Positions 10,829 to 23,659 of a stretch of DNA of 64,000 bases are shown here, in pieces. The stretch's first letter is position 1, and each line of letters starts with the position of its first letter. The translations under genes were made by a program, and so were the position numbers. Location: positions 7,087,416-7,151,415 of the forward strand of contig NC_037596.1 in assembly GCF_003073045.1 (NCBI RefSeq), written 5' to 3'. Below the pieces are notes generated by a model, which saw only the letters and a list, made by a program, of their open reading frames with translations, had not been told where the DNA came from and ran no database searches. Source of the stretch: Pomacea canaliculata. Lineage: Eukaryota; Mollusca; Gastropoda; Architaenioglossa; Ampullariidae.

Positions 10829-13800
10829 ATGAGTCGGTCGTGTGGTGTGGTGCCGGTGATCTTGGTCCTGATCCTCACTGGTAAGTGTCTTTGCTTTTCT
10901 TCAGTATGAGCGGGGGAAGGGAGGAGTTTCTGTCCTTCAGTTATTCTTCCTGCATGTCTCCTGTTGTGCTGTTCTTCCTGTTCTCTGCAGTTTTTCTCTC
11001 TTCTTCTTGTCAATTTTCCTTTGTATTATATCTCTTAAATGGTTGTTTTTTTTGTTGTTTTTGTTTGTTTGTTTTTTTGTTTTTTTGTTGTTGTTTTTTT
11101 TGCTGTTGTTCCTCTTTGTCTTTTTTCTATTTGCTCTTTCTTTGTCTTTTTATTGTTATTTTTCTTGCTTTTCTTCTTTTAATTCCTTCGTGTTTTTAGT
11201 TGTTTATTGCTGGTTGTTTTGTTTTTTTTTGTCTGTCTTCTACTTTGCTCATATTCCTCATATGGTTAGTATTAAAGTGATTGTAACGGCCAAATAAAAC
11301 TGCTTAGAATCTCGTTAAGAGTAGGATCAGTTTGAATCTCATCTGTTTTCGCGTCTGTTCATGTGGAAAAATCTCTGAACTTTCCTTTTTTTTTTCAAAG
11401 TTCGTTCGCCTCACCCACCACATTATGAAACTATTACCCAGCTGTACTATGCCATGCAATTTACTTGCTAGAGAGACCAGCTGGGTAAGTAATGTTCTTC
11501 TGATCTTTATGCACAGAATAATTCAGCTGACCGGATGTTTTTCTGATTCTAGTGACGGGGACACAGGCGCAATGTACACAAGAAGAACTCTACACATTGT
11601 ATCAATGCATTCTACCTTACAACACGAAGTTCATGCTAACATTTGGAACCGGGGGTTCATGCAACCGAGCTCTTATCTCTGAGGACGTGTGCACGTGAGT
11701 TATACAGACTCTACTTTTATAATTTATACATTGAAAACATTTTCCTCCCTCTTTCCCTCTAACAGCTCAAAAGACTCTATATTTATCCATTTACAGCTGT
11801 ATCGCATGGGACCCGCTCATGGAAGAAATAAAATGCTTTATACGTGTCAAAGGTCAAGCTCTTTTTTTTTCTTCGGCGACCTGCCCGTGTTGGTGTACGC
11901 ACAATGTCTACCAACACAACGTAGAGAGCTCCAACACAATTTAAGCTTTCACACTAATTTTTTGTTCTCGTGTACACCAGTGACTTCACCGACATTGTGG
12001 TCTGTGCCAACCAGAAAGACATTTCCAGAACATGTCGACAATACGCTCTGGGACAGATCGACCAATCTATGGGTATGGATCTCTGGCTCGAAAACGAGAT
12101 AATGATGATGTGTGAAAACAGACATATATGTATGTAAATATATTTTAACATTTTTCATCTGCAGATAAAGTAAAAAAAAGAATATTGTGAATACTAATAA
12201 TTGCAAAATGTAATGAGCTGCTCTTTGGAACCAGGTTCGTGAGAAACGCACTCTTCTTGTTACAGAAATTCCTTGTAAAATCCGTGACTTTGAAGAAGTG
12301 TGCAAGAAAGCACCAGCAATCGACAAAGGTAAGTCTTGGGATATCATACATAAGCACACACACTCACAGTTTTTCGTGCTTGATGTAACTTTTAATATAT
12401 CAATCGCGCTGCATTTAATTTATTCTTACCTTTCTTAAATTTCTTTCTATATTCTTTAGATGAAATCTTGGAGGCCTTACTTAGCATGATATATGTTAAA
12501 ATGTAAAATGTTTCCCACCACAAAGAGTCTACTGATCAGTATAGTAGTAGAATATTTGCGTTACAGTAATACCTAGACAATCGATGTATTAATATCAATA
12601 ACAATAATAAACGTAAAATTTGGATAACCATTTAATACATAGAATCTTAATTATATAAACATCATATCGATACACTAATTAGTCTTCTTAAGTAATAAAA
12701 CTTGCTATCGCAATGAAGAGGTGCATTTTGCCTGAATTGTATATTTAAAAAATACAATAATTAAAAAAGGAAACGCTTCAAAAGGGTTTATATGATTTTA
12801 AGATATTAATAGCCTTTTTGCTTACTCTTTCCCAATTAGTTCATCTTATCTAAATCGATTCTTTACTATATTTCAGTAGATGGGACTCTTGTTATGTAAA
12901 ACATTGAAAGATTTGTAAGAATTTTTTATTTTAAAAAAACTAAATGATTATTTTTCGGCCACTTACGACTACGACCTATTGGGTGATAATCCAGTCAGTA
13001 AAATGACAAGGTGAGAAATGTAGTTGACTCTTCCGTGGAGGGAAATTTGAATCATAGAAACATCTCTATCTAAGGATCTATGTAACCGCCACTCAAGGAT
13101 GTAGCAATTGTCTTCTGTATGGTAGGTGTGGACGATACACAAAACGAAGTCCTCTAGATTGTAAACCGACCTCTTATTCTCCTATTCGTCCTGTTAAGGT
13201 TGTTATGAATTACAGGCAGGCCTGACGAGAGGGGGGGACAGGGGGGTCTGGTGTACCCGGGCCCGCGGCTGTCAAGGGGGCCCGGCCTTGGTCAGTGGAT
13301 TTTTTTTTTCTTCTTCTCCTTTTCTTTTTCTTTTAAAGAAAGGTCTAAGGACAGAACACCCAAGCATTACACATGCAGAAGTTGAGTTTGAGTGTAGATA
13401 TTGAGATTCGAATTGTAAACATACATTATATACTGGGAAAATAATTTACGATTACAAGTACAAGGGGCCCGGAGAGGTCTGTCCCGGGCCCCGGGCTGGC
13501 TCTCGGCGGCCCTGATTACAGGACACTAATTACAATTAATCTTTAAATAATCCTGGGGTAATCTGACTTCTGCTTGATGCGTACGACTTCTGATCATGTA
13601 ACTGCAAGCTGATGTATGGCGATTTCTGTTCCGTTGTCCGCTGACTTTTGGGGACATTTTTGGGATCAGTAAATATGGGAAACCCAAAACTAATGACCAC
13701 AGACTATGAGAGAAATTATTGATAATTTTTTTGTCCTTGTGTTAGGGTTCTCCAAAAAGACTGTTGATTCTGTTTCAGGAGGTTGTGCCAGAGCTTCAGG

Positions 13801-13858
13801 CATCTCGCTGGGGCTGCTGGGAGCGGTCATTATTGTGTCCCTGATAGTGCATATGTAG
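10829..13858 (+). CDS. 8-Cys GPI-anchor-like secreted protein, array copy 3 (complete)
   Basis: Five exons: 10829-10880 (signal peptide MSRSCGVVPVILVLILT), 11553-11694, 11981-12072, 12266-12328 and 13779-13858 ending in TAG. Phases 1-2-1-1; total 429 nt, 142 aa. The mature domain has eight cysteines, C-x10-C-x17-C-x9-C-x8-C-x9-C-x15-C-x8-C. The last exon starts small and polar (about GGCARASG) and ends in a hydrophobic run LGLLGAVIIVSLIVHM, as expected for a GPI-attachment signal or a single anchor. There is no cytosolic tail. Splice sites are good (gtaagt at exons 1 and 4). A hAT element sits in the last intron. Copies 4 and 5 are its closest relatives. The family is not recognised; an extracellular surface role is inferred from the layout only. 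Confidence 0.88.
13217..13514. mobile_element. non-autonomous hAT-like transposon with 8-bp target duplication
   Basis: A GC-rich 298-bp block in the last intron of copy 3. It starts CAGGCCTGACGAGAG and its other end, reverse-complemented, starts CAGGGCCGCCGAGAG, giving imperfect terminal inverted repeats. It is flanked on both sides by ATTACAGG (13209-13216 and 13515-13522), the 8-bp duplication typical of hAT transposons. The same intron position in copies 4 (near 16976) and 5 (near 34410) is unoccupied. No transposase is encoded. Confidence 0.85.
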
Positions 13859-14055
13859 CGGTCAGCGCGGTGAAGAAACGTGCAGGTGCAGCAAGTGTAG
13901 AGTGCAGAACTAATAAGAGCAGGCTGAGGTGTTGCATTTTTTACGTGAATCAAACAAGACTTGACATATATCCACACACCATCATACACAAAAATACGTC
14001 CTCACAGATAACTCTGTATTAATCTCTAAATTAAAGTAACCACGTTTGCATACTT

Positions 14056-14061
14056 AATAAA
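14056..14061 (+). terminator. candidate polyadenylation signal of copy 3
   Basis: AATAAA about 200 bases after the copy 3 stop. The same context (AATAAAAC followed by a TTTGA-rich stretch) recurs at 36541 downstream of copy 5, so it is part of the shared 3' flank. Confidence 0.55.
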
Positions 14062-14204
14062 ACAAATGTTCAATTCTTTAAATTTGACGTTTGGAGTTTT
14101 ATGTATGTATGTTATGAATGAATTTACAAGTTTATCTGCCTCTTATTCTGTCACTATTCGCAAGTTTGAGGTTTTGTTGTGTTTCTTCATAATAATGGCA
14201 ACAA

Positions 14205-14700
14205 CTGAACTGCTCGTCCTTTACATCCCAGCCAGACAACTCCGCTCCTCGTCTGATGATCGCCTCCTTACTCTTCCTGTCTACACAACAACATCATATT
14301 GACACAGGATGTTTAGTTATTGTGCAGCGAAGCAATTGAACTCTCTCCCTGTACATATCCGCCACCTACCCACTATTGAATCATTTAAACGTGCACTGAA
14401 AACACACTTCTTCTGTAAACATTGCTCCTAACAACCTTTCCCATAATGCTAGTCCTTTGTCACACCCTTCCTTTTGCAATATCACGTTACTCTCAGCTCT
14501 TGTTCTTGTCATTTGGTTCCTCTTTGTGTTTCCTGTATTTGAATTTATTCTTCGTTTAGTGCGGTTGTTTATTCTTTTATAGTTGATATGTTTTTTGTTT
14601 GTTTTCCTGTCCGTCGTATGTTGTCCATGTTTCGTCCTTGTTCTTAAGCGCTAAGAGCATGCTCCTTAGGAGTGTGAGTATTATGCTTCACAAATTTTGC
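14205..14700 (+). mobile_element. 5'-truncated LINE 3' end (copy A)
   Basis: Reads RQLRSSSDDRLLTLPV, then after a stop SAAK-like text and NSLPVHIRHLPTIESFKRAL, the C-terminus of a CR1/L2-type LINE ORF2. A 3' UTR follows, ending near TTTTGCATGCATTATTATCA. The same family is at 23985-24690. The frame contains a stop. Confidence 0.75.
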
Positions 14701-14967
14701 ATGCATTATTATCACTAGAAACAATATACAGGAACAGACAAACGCGCAGTAAGTTAAGTGTCAGTTGAGACCTGCGCCGTTTCTAACTGGACATCCTAGT
14801 GTGAGGTTAACCAGAACGGAACTTTCGGCCCTAACCGGAAAGCAGTATCTCCGGGAAGAGACCTTCTCATCCTTCACACAGTGAGGAAGACACATTTGTC
14901 GTCTTTCATTGTCTTAGACACCAGCACAGAAGCTGCTGACAATCCTTTCTATCGCTCAACTGCAGCA

Positions 14968-17236
14968 ATGAGTCGGTCGTGCGGTCTGGCGCCGGTGATC
15001 TTGGTCCTGATTCTCACTGGTAAGTGTCCATTGCTTTACTTATGTATATGGGTAGTTTCCGTTTGATTTTCTTCGTGTCTATCTACTATTGTTCCTGTCT
15101 CCTGCTCGGTTGTTCGTACTATACTCTGAAGTTTTCCTCTCTTCTTGTTATTTTGGGGTGGCCCGAAGGCTCAATGGTTACCGCCTGTCACCAATACTGT
15201 GAGGAAGGGCTGTCCTGGGTTCAGATCTCGTCTCGGGCACGCTGTTCTTTCTTTGCATGTGGTATCTGTTTACAGGGCTGGATACTTTTTACTTTTTACT
15301 TTTTACTGCTTTTTACTTAGCCTTAGTTGCTGGCTCGGCGTAAAACACAATTGACTTGTTAGAGACAAACTAGCTGTGGAAGTCACGTGCTTCTCATCTC
15401 TATACACAAAATAACTAAGCTTCCAAATCTTCTTTTTCTGCTTCCAGTGACGGGGACACAGGCGCAATGCACTGAGCGAGAACTCAATACATTGTTCCTA
15501 TGTATTGTACCTTACAATGATAAGTTCTTGCAGACGATTGGAACTGGAGATTCATGCAACCGAACTCTTATCTCTGAGGACCTGTGCAAGTGAGTTATAC
15601 CGACTCTGCTTCTTCATTGAATACTTTGTACATCAAAACATTCTCCTTGCTCTCTCCCTCTCTCTAACAGCATAAAACACACACACACACATACATTCTC
15701 TTGATAAATGGAAAACAGCACAATTTTCTTACAGTTATCCACTTATTTGTCTGTGCATGTGACCCGCTAATGGAAGAAATAAAAATTCTGAAAATGTCAA
15801 AGTTCACGCACTTTTCTTCTTTTTTTTTTTTTTTTGGCGCTCTGCACGTGTTGGTCTACGCTCAATGTCTACAAATGTCTAAAAAAATTAAGCTATTACA
15901 ATAATCAAATTTTATACTTGATATATATTCCAGTGACTTTGCCGCCATTGTGAACTGTACCAACCAGAAAGACGTTTCCAGAACAACATGTCGGCCACAC
16001 GCTGTGGAACAGATAAATCCAAATATGGGTATGGCTCTCAGTCTGAAAAACATAATGATGATCATATGTAAACACGCATAGATATATGTATATAAATAAT
16101 CCACAGAAAAAGTATAGTACATGTATGTGTAAATAGGTGTAAACATATATACAAGCTCAACACATCCAGCAAATGATAGATAAAAACTTTTTTTAGACTA
16201 GCATCTGTTGTTGTTGTTGTTGTTGTGGTGGTGGTGGTCTTTTTTAGTAAAGTGCTTTGCGCCCGTCTTTAACGGTGGGGAATATCGCTAAGCAAAATCA
16301 ACATATTAGTAGTAGTAGTAGTACTAATATTTCAAACACTTTACCTGCAGATCAAGCACATTATAAAAAGATTACTGTGAATACTAATAGTCACAAAAAT
16401 TAATGGGCTGCACTTAGGCCTCTTTTTATTACAGAAATTCCTTGTAAAATCCCTGACTTTGAAAATGTGTGCAAGAAAGCACCAGCAATCGACAAAGGTA
16501 AGTCTTACAAATAATGTACAATAAAACGTGAACTATTTCAAAAAATGGTTTATATGATTTCAAGATATCCTTAACATTTTTGCTAAATCTTTGCTAATTA
16601 ATTCATCTTTTTCTGAATGTATTTACAAAATCAAGCCATTATACGTGACTCTTCTTAGGTAAAACATTCGAAGATTTCTAATATGTTTCTTTTTAATCTA
16701 AAGAAACTCTAAATGCATATTTTTCTGCCACATACGACTACGAACTATTGGCGATAATATGGTCAGTAAAATGTGAAAGTTGAGAAAAGCATTTAACACT
16801 TCTGGGGATGTAATTTTTAAATCAGAGATCATCTGTGTCTGGATTTTATTTACCCCAACTCAAAGTTCTAACAAGTCCTCTGTACAGGTACGTTGACCAT
16901 ACACAAAACGAAGTCCTCTAGATAGTAAAGCGACCTTCTATTCAAGCCTCGAGCTGTTGAGGCTGTTTCCAAATACAGGACCCTAAATAACTTTCAATCT
17001 TTCTATAAACCTGAGATAATCTCACTTTTGCTAAATAAAAAGTAAAAACTCAAAACTGATGACCACAGACTATGAGAGTATTAAATTTTGTCCTTCAGTT
17101 AGGCTCCTCCAAAAAGACTGAAAAGACTGTTGGTTCTGTTGCAGGAGGTAATACCGGAGGAGGAGCTTCAGGTGTTGGCATCTTGCGGGGGCATCTGGGA
17201 GTGGTCATTATTGTATCCCTGATAGCACATATGTAG
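14968..17236 (+). CDS. 8-Cys GPI-anchor-like secreted protein, array copy 4 (complete)
   Basis: Five exons: 14968-15019 (signal peptide MSRSCGLAPVILVLILT), 15448-15589, 15934-16028, 16435-16497 and 17145-17236 ending in TAG. Phases 1-2-1-1; total 444 nt, 147 aa. Cysteine spacing is C-x10-C-x17-C-x9-C-x8-C-x10-C-x15-C-x8-C. Shared strings include GTQAQC, DSCNRTLISEDLC and EIPCKI. The last exon gives a Gly/Ser-rich segment (GGNTGGGASG) before the hydrophobic end HLGVVIIVSLIAHM, a plausible GPI omega region and anchor signal. The upstream flank matches that of copy 3 for about 170 bases, so the duplication unit included the promoter. A SINE lies in intron 1. Secretion is inferred; function is unknown. 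Confidence 0.88.
15151..15354 (+). mobile_element. tRNA-derived SINE in intron 1 of copy 4
   Basis: Starts tRNA-like: GGCTCAATGGTTACCGC matches a box A, and GGGTTCAGATCTCGTC about 45 bases on matches a box B. A T-rich body and a tail ending AAAACACAATTGA follow. CTTGTTA at 15144-15150 and 15355-15361 may be the target duplication. It shares the box-B-to-middle segment (CTCGTCTCGGGCA...) with the SINE at 23660-23946. Confidence 0.75.
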
Positions 17237-19560
17237 CGGTCAGTGCGGGGAAGAACTCAGGGAATCTCACTGCAATGATTTCCCCTGCCACAGCCACCCC
17301 TATTTCACGGACCCTCTTTTATACCCACTCGTAACCGCACCCCTAAAAAGGAAGCAGCCACAGATCAGAGACAATAGAGACAATGATTCATCTTGTTCAC
17401 AGAACAATCGTGACATGCGAGATTCAGAGTTGAAAACCACCGACGTATTAATGAGCTTCAACATTCTTTCATTCTCTTCCTTTTGTCTCTCGTTTAAACT
17501 TTAGAATTAGTGACTAAAGGAGACTACATGTCCCCAAGTATTGTAGTAAACACTTTTGAGACCAGTACTTGTGTAAAATTCGAATTTTGTGTGTGTGTGC
17601 AGCTGAGTTCTGGAATGCGACCAGTAGCGTGTGTTTTATCTCTCGATTTTTCAAGCTGTGAATGATGGATAATAAAAGAAAAAATTTGATGTTTTCGCAT
17701 TAAAAAATGTATCTTTATTAATGATAAGATTTATAAATCCATGCATAATTAGAAAAGTGAAACCCATCATTAACACAGCTTGTGATCTCCCATTTGCTGA
17801 ATTTCTATAAATGCATAAAATGAAGTACGTTAATTTATGTCTATATAAATATATGTTGCTATGAGCCAAAACACATAATAAACCTGCATGGATTGAGGAA
17901 GAAAATCATGTTGTTGTTTTTTTTCCTTTTTGTTTTGTTTTGGAAAGGGGTTATCGGTAAGACACCGTGTTCTTTGAGAGAAAACGGAATTTATCATTTG
18001 GAAGTCAACTGTGGTTTTGTCTCGTCTTTATGAGAAATGATATCGCAGGGACGACCATATTTCATCTGGGACATGACACATGAAGTAAAGAGAAAAGAGG
18101 TATTTAAGGCTTTCACTCAATTGTTTCTTTCAAACTGCTGATTGTTCAGTTATTACTTGGTTTACAGTGTGCGCTGAGTGCAAGCTGCCACTACTTAACT
18201 CTAGCTAGTAACAAAAAGTTTTGTGACCTGAATGAGCCGTTCAAGTTCAAATCTCAGATGTACCTATCATCGACTCACTCAGCATTTTTTCTACTCGCAG
18301 TTTGTTAAAAGTAGGTATAAACATGTATTTAACCCTCTAACAGACCCAAACCGAAGCTTCGATCGCTATTTATAAAACGTGAACCGTTTATCTCAACATT
18401 TTTAAATTTCTTGACCTTTACACTTTAGTGGTGGACTCATAGTGGACGATGAATTTGAGTGTTTTATGGTGTACTTATTTTGGCTGGTATCTTTAAACCT
18501 CAGGATGAAGCGATAGAACGGTTGTGGAGCAAGAAGCACGGGAAAGCTATTTCTTTTTCCCAGACGCCGTGCTCATAGCTAGATTTGTGTAATTGAGGAG
18601 AGGGCTTTCGATTTGATAATGTTGCTGAACGACGTCAAAGGCTACTTGAAGAAGAGCTATCACCAACTGGATTAATTTCTAAAATATTATGTTTGGGTAG
18701 ATAACTTAAAAGAAAGTTACGAATACGATTCCGCAGAAAATGTGACTGTTGAGGAACAAATATAGTTGTCTCCAGGAGCAGGTGTCCTTTAAAACAATAT
18801 ATTCCCAGCAAGCCAGGGAAATATAGTATAAAAATCAGCACAACGTCATATCACGAACTAATATATATGTTTTGAAGTATACATGGGAAGAGCTGATCAA
18901 CCCAGAGAACAGATCGAGCCAGGGTGAAAGATCAGTTGTGTTGGACAGGATCTCTGAGCTGGAAAATAGTGAAAGGAGTGCAACGAGTGACAACTTCCTC
19001 AACAGCTTGTGGATGGGAGAGAAACTTCTTACTAAGAAGCTTATCTTGCCGGGGACCATTCATAAAACCAGAAAAGAGTATATCCTCGTGCTCTTACAGC
19101 AACAAAAGGGAGGCAAATACTACACTCTTAGCTTTTCACGATCATGGGATGCTGGCTTCTTATTTCCCAAAGAAAGCCAAGGTAATATAGTGTACTATTA
19201 CTAGAGATAGTATAATTTCATTGTCTTGAATCTGTGTTTGCATGCATGGTCCACAAGGGCAAGATCGAATTCAAAAAGAACTCAATGCCACAGAAATCAT
19301 AGAAACCAACTATTTGAGACACAAGCGTTTCAGAATACAGGTCCAAGTAGGAACATCTCTCGAATATATGAGAATATGCTTCGTAGATAAGTATGTTAGT
19401 TCCAAAATCTAAATAAATATATGACATCTTACAAAAAAAACCAACTGTATTGTCGAAACTATCATTTTAATCAAATGGCTATTAAGACTTATTTTATTGC
19501 TAGCAAGCTGTATAGGAATGTATGGCAGTCAATCCAATATGGCTGACAACGTATAGCTAC
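17237..19560. repeat. duplicated block, copy A (partner at 37240-39545)
   Basis: Collinear, diverged similarity to 37240-39545 is visible in three stretches: 17250-17520 with 37250-37510, 17890-18200 with 38230-38530, and 19260-19560 with 39240-39545. The offset stays near 20 kb. The last stretch ends in CAATATGGCTGACAAC, which in the partner lies about 250 bases upstream of the zinc-finger gene. A 110-codon open frame at 18872-19204 has no recognisable domain and no counterpart in the partner, so I do not call it a gene. Confidence 0.65.
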
Positions 19561-20879
19561 TTTATTAGAAACAAGTCGCAATAGCTGGGATTCAAAGATG
19601 CGACTTGTCGCTTGTGTCTTCCCTGTGATAAATTTTATGAAAGCCATTATTTGTCAACAGTTTAGTAAAACTGAGTGAAATATTTAAAGAGTCCACAAAG
19701 ATCATTTCTTTGGTTCTATGCTGGCTAGGAACACGCCTCATGAGCTAATTGCAAATGGCAATTGCAATTTCGCCAGTGCTCAGATTTTCTAATGCAGCGT
19801 TTTGTGTTAGTACAGACGTTTTCATGGTTACCGAGAGTTGCAAGAGTTCTACATGGGCTACGTACAGAGTGTGAAATGTCCCCTAAAGGGCTGCTATATC
19901 CCCAGCCCAGTGGTGATTAAAGGGGGATGTACATGGGCCCTTGCAGGTTTTCAGAGGGCTGCCAGTAATTTTCCCACCCACCTCATCTACCTGGCTTTCT
20001 ATGCCTTCAGCCCTAACATAAATCTTCAAAGCACTTCACGGCCCTTGAAAACCCTGCTAAAAACCCTAATCAACCATTACTTTGTCCCACGTTTTCACTC
20101 TTACCATCACTTGACACACCAGAAAACAATCTTACATCTTCCACACCTTTCATTGCAGATTTACTCCTGGTGAATACCAGGAAGCAAAAGATATACATGG
20201 TTCAACAATTTATTGACATCATATATGCACATTCTCATATTCATACATAAAACAACAGGCCCCAGGTTTGTAGTTAAATTATCTGTCACCATCTGAGGAA
20301 GAAAACAAAAATTACAATTTGCAACTTAAACATCACTTCCCTCTTCACTATTCAAAATGTTGAATGGAAGGCTTTAGCGATGTTAAAAAGGAAATCTGAC
20401 AACTTCAATCTTTTGAAACTGATTTGAGTAGGCTTACCCTAATTTCTTAAATAGTAAGGTATGATTGCTATCTGCAGATAGCCAAGTTATCTTTAATGCA
20501 ACAAGACAGGTAAACTTGTTTCGTACATTAAAGCTCAACAAACCATCCCCACAAAAATCGATAAAATGTATTCTTTAAAAAATTGTTTAAGTGCACTTGC
20601 CATCAGATGGCATTGTCTTTTAGCCTCTCCCTCCCTTCCTTTCTCTTGTATTTGCAAACCACTTGCTTGCTATGCCATGTATGCCAGCTTTCAAAGTTGG
20701 AATATTTTTTAACTGCAGCTGCACATAGAAAGAAATTATAATGGTAGGACTCTAATGCTATAAATGTTATCTATGTCGTAATGTGTAAATGTAGAGAGAG
20801 TAATACTAGGAGTGACTACAAAAATCAGTTTGTAAACTTTATCCTTAATGCAGATTTTTGTACAATTCAAAGCAGTCAA
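19561..20879. other. no gene seen
   Basis: AT-rich spacer. An open frame at 19838-20173 has no recognisable domain or splice context. Nothing else supported. Confidence 0.5.
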
Positions 20880-21405
20880 ACATAAAATAAAGCCTTGGAG
20901 TTGCAGATAGGTTGCAGGGTGTGGAATGCAAGCCTGGCTTTATTTATTCGGCTTCTTACATATTCACCTTCATCTTTGCTGACTATGCTGCCAAGGTAGG
21001 TGAAGCAGTCAGTCTCTGTAATGCATTCCCCATGTAGTTGGAGTTGGGCTTTTCGTTTGGTGTTGATTCGCAATGCCTCCGTCTTCTTGATAGTCAAGCC
21101 AGTCATCACTGCTTCTTATGAGAGTCAAGTGAGCTTTGTGCATGTTGCTGCTTGTGGGACAACAAGCTGATGTCATCCACAAAGTCGAGATCCTCAAGTT
21201 GCATGGTGAAGGTCCACTGAGTGCCCATGTTGATACAACCTTGCCTCACTCCAGTCCTCACTGCGAATGGGTCAGTCAGCTTCCCATTGTAGATCTCCTG
21301 GCATGTCATGTCATCACACAGTAGCTGGATGATGGCAATGAACTTTAGAGGAAATCATAGTGCTGCATCAGCTTCCAGATAGTTTCCTTGCTTATGGTTT
21401 TTATT
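20880..21405 (-). mobile_element. LINE reverse-transcriptase fragment (minus strand)
   Basis: Minus-strand frames read TCQEIYNGKLTDPFAVRTGV followed by RQGC, then QWTFTMQLEDLDFVDDISLL (V-D-D in place of A-D-D), then TYLGSIVSKDEGEYVRSRIN. In order these are reverse-transcriptase palm, catalytic box and thumb. The pieces lie in different frames with a deletion between RQGC and QWTF, so the copy is decayed. Confidence 0.8.
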
Positions 21406-22484
21406 TATTCTTTGTCTAACATTAGTTGAAACCTTAATTGGAAGACTGGCGTCTCCACTTCAGATACATCCCCAGAGAATTTTCAGACTGCTGCTGTGCA
21501 CAGAGGGAAATTAGGATTGTTAGAAGTCAAATACAAATGTTGCTATGTAATACATTTGTACGTGAAGCCACAGTATATGTCAGGGTCATAAGCAAACCAA
21601 AATTACCAACATGATATTGACTTACAAAAACTTAAAAGTACAACCTTGTCAATGAAGTGTGCTCTAAACTATCCCACCCTTTGCCCTAAACACTTGCTTC
21701 ACCATTTATAAGTACCACTTATCTTGTTATGAGTGGCAACTTGAATCTCTCATGTATTAATGAAATGTCAGCAGTTTTCAGCATATGGTTAGATATGATA
21801 TCTTTCTCTCACACATACACACAAATCTGAATGTAAAGTATTCAATTTATTTGAGCAGGAATATAAAACATTGTAAGCAAGTTGAATTTTGACAAACGAT
21901 CAAGTGCAATGACATTTATATAAAGGTGGAGATCATTTCTCTTGTAAGGTTGATGTATAGTCAAACCCAGTTGGATTGAATGTCAGACTCACTGTCAGAA
22001 TCCCCCTCCCTAGAAAATAAAATCCTAAAGCTCACAAAATCATGAAAGTTTAAGAATTTCAGAAACCACTTCAAAACACTGGTATAGCCATAATCCTCTG
22101 TTTGATGTGCAGAGCGATGACATTTTTTTATATTATGTAACTTATAATTCCACACTTACCATCCATATTGTAAGTAGTCTTATCATATACGATGTCAGTG
22201 GATTTTCTTACAGCCCCTCGAGGATCTTGAATATCCTAAACAAAGAAAGGCATTCTACAGATCCTAAAGAACATGCTAAATTATAACAAATTTTCATGAA
22301 AAACCTGTAGTTACTAATAAAAAATTGTTATTGTCATAATGATGTGGCCTTGTTTGACATCTATTGATTGTGGTTGTATAGTCTGCTTCATTATTGCAAT
22401 GCTTTGACTCCTCGAACTTCAGCCTTTCCTAGAAAGTAAAGTCTATGTTATTATTATGTTATTATAATGTATATTGTTATTGTT
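21406..22484. other. no gene seen
   Basis: AT-rich spacer without a supported exon, RNA gene or element boundary. Confidence 0.5.
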
Positions 22485-22660
22485 TGGTTTATTTAGCAGG
22501 GACGTGCTTCCACCTTGAGGTGATTTAATTCGGAAAACCCCGAAGCCCAGCCCTGTGTGTATCGAGTATCCCGAGACGAGATCTGAACACAGAGCCAATA
22601 TCTGCAGTGGTGACAAGCGAGTGTTATCACCTCCATCACAGATCGCGTTACATAGCAACG
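22485..22660 (-). mobile_element. tRNA-derived SINE, minus strand
   Basis: Reverse-complemented, it shows GGTGATAACACTCGCTTGTC (box-A region) and GTGTTCAGATCTCGTCTCGG (box B), the same box-B text as the SINE at 15151. The far end, reading CCTTGAGGTGATTT on the plus strand, also occurs at 37150, so several SINEs here share a 3' module. Confidence 0.6.
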
Positions 22661-23646
22661 ATTACATCATAGTTCGGGCGATACTATTTGGACAAAGGGG
22701 ACGAGGGTTGGCACGTGTACGATCGATTTTTCAGAGGGGAGCACGGGTTTGCTTAGAGATGTAGGATGAGTCAATGATGGAGGTAGAGTCCCATATGGTG
22801 ACTTTTCCTCCGTGTGGTGGCTGTTGATGTGGTGTTATCCGTTCCCGTTGCTGCCGTTCTTTATGGCTATAGTTCCTATCAGCTTTTGTTCGATGTGGTA
22901 CTAGACGTGACCTCTCATGACCTCCAGCAGAGAAAGATTTACAAATAGTTTGCCGCCAATCGCCGACCATGCATCCAGGACGATTTCAAGCTGTTTATGG
23001 TCTCTGTACATTTAAGTTGGTAAGATCCTCGGTGGTAACCATACCTAACCGGGGCTAACCTCTTGAGACAACTTCGTGCTTTAAAGAACTCTGTCTCTGT
23101 CTTTACAAGAGATGAACTTCGATCAGTATCACTGTCTTGTCTTGGTCATTGAGTAACTTTCCAACTCGGTGCGAATCTGAATTTTAAGTGTGTCAATGCC
23201 CGATAGACCAAATTGCGACTGGATAACATGAAGTACTTTTTTCTTGATTCCTCTGCTTTTCACGTCTGTGGTCGTCAGGTGTTCCAAAGACCCTTACCTA
23301 TTCTCTCCGGGAATACTGCTCTAACAGCTATTTCCTCCTTATGTTCACATGAGAGACTCGTTGATCTGAAAATCTTTTTTTATTTTTTTTTTTTTTAAGC
23401 CATTGGTTTATATTATTGTCGAGTGTAGAGCACACGACAGAGGTCGAGTAACGTCTTTCTTTTTTCTTTTTATCCTTTTCTTTTTTTTACGGGGGGAAGG
23501 TGGGTTAATAGCTCCGCCTACACTTAAGCCATTTTTGTTGTGGTCGTGTGGTCGTCGCACGTTACCATATGAGAAAACTATGCTTAAAACACTAACTTTA
23601 ACCAAAGTTTGTATTCAAAAAGATTATTTTTAAAAACGGTTACTAT
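22661..23646. other. no gene seen
   Basis: Moderately GC-rich part near 22670-23050, then T-rich tracts. No splice-supported exon recognised. Confidence 0.45.
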
Positions 23647-23659
23647 AATCTTACAGTAT

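Noticed and set aside
16205-16325. GTT/GGT and TAG triplet runs as a possible regulatory element
   Set aside because: Short simple repeats inside intron 3 of copy 4, without conservation in the sister copies.
18872-19204. 110-codon open frame, possible gene
   Set aside because: No domain, no signal, no splice context and no counterpart in the partner of the duplicated block.
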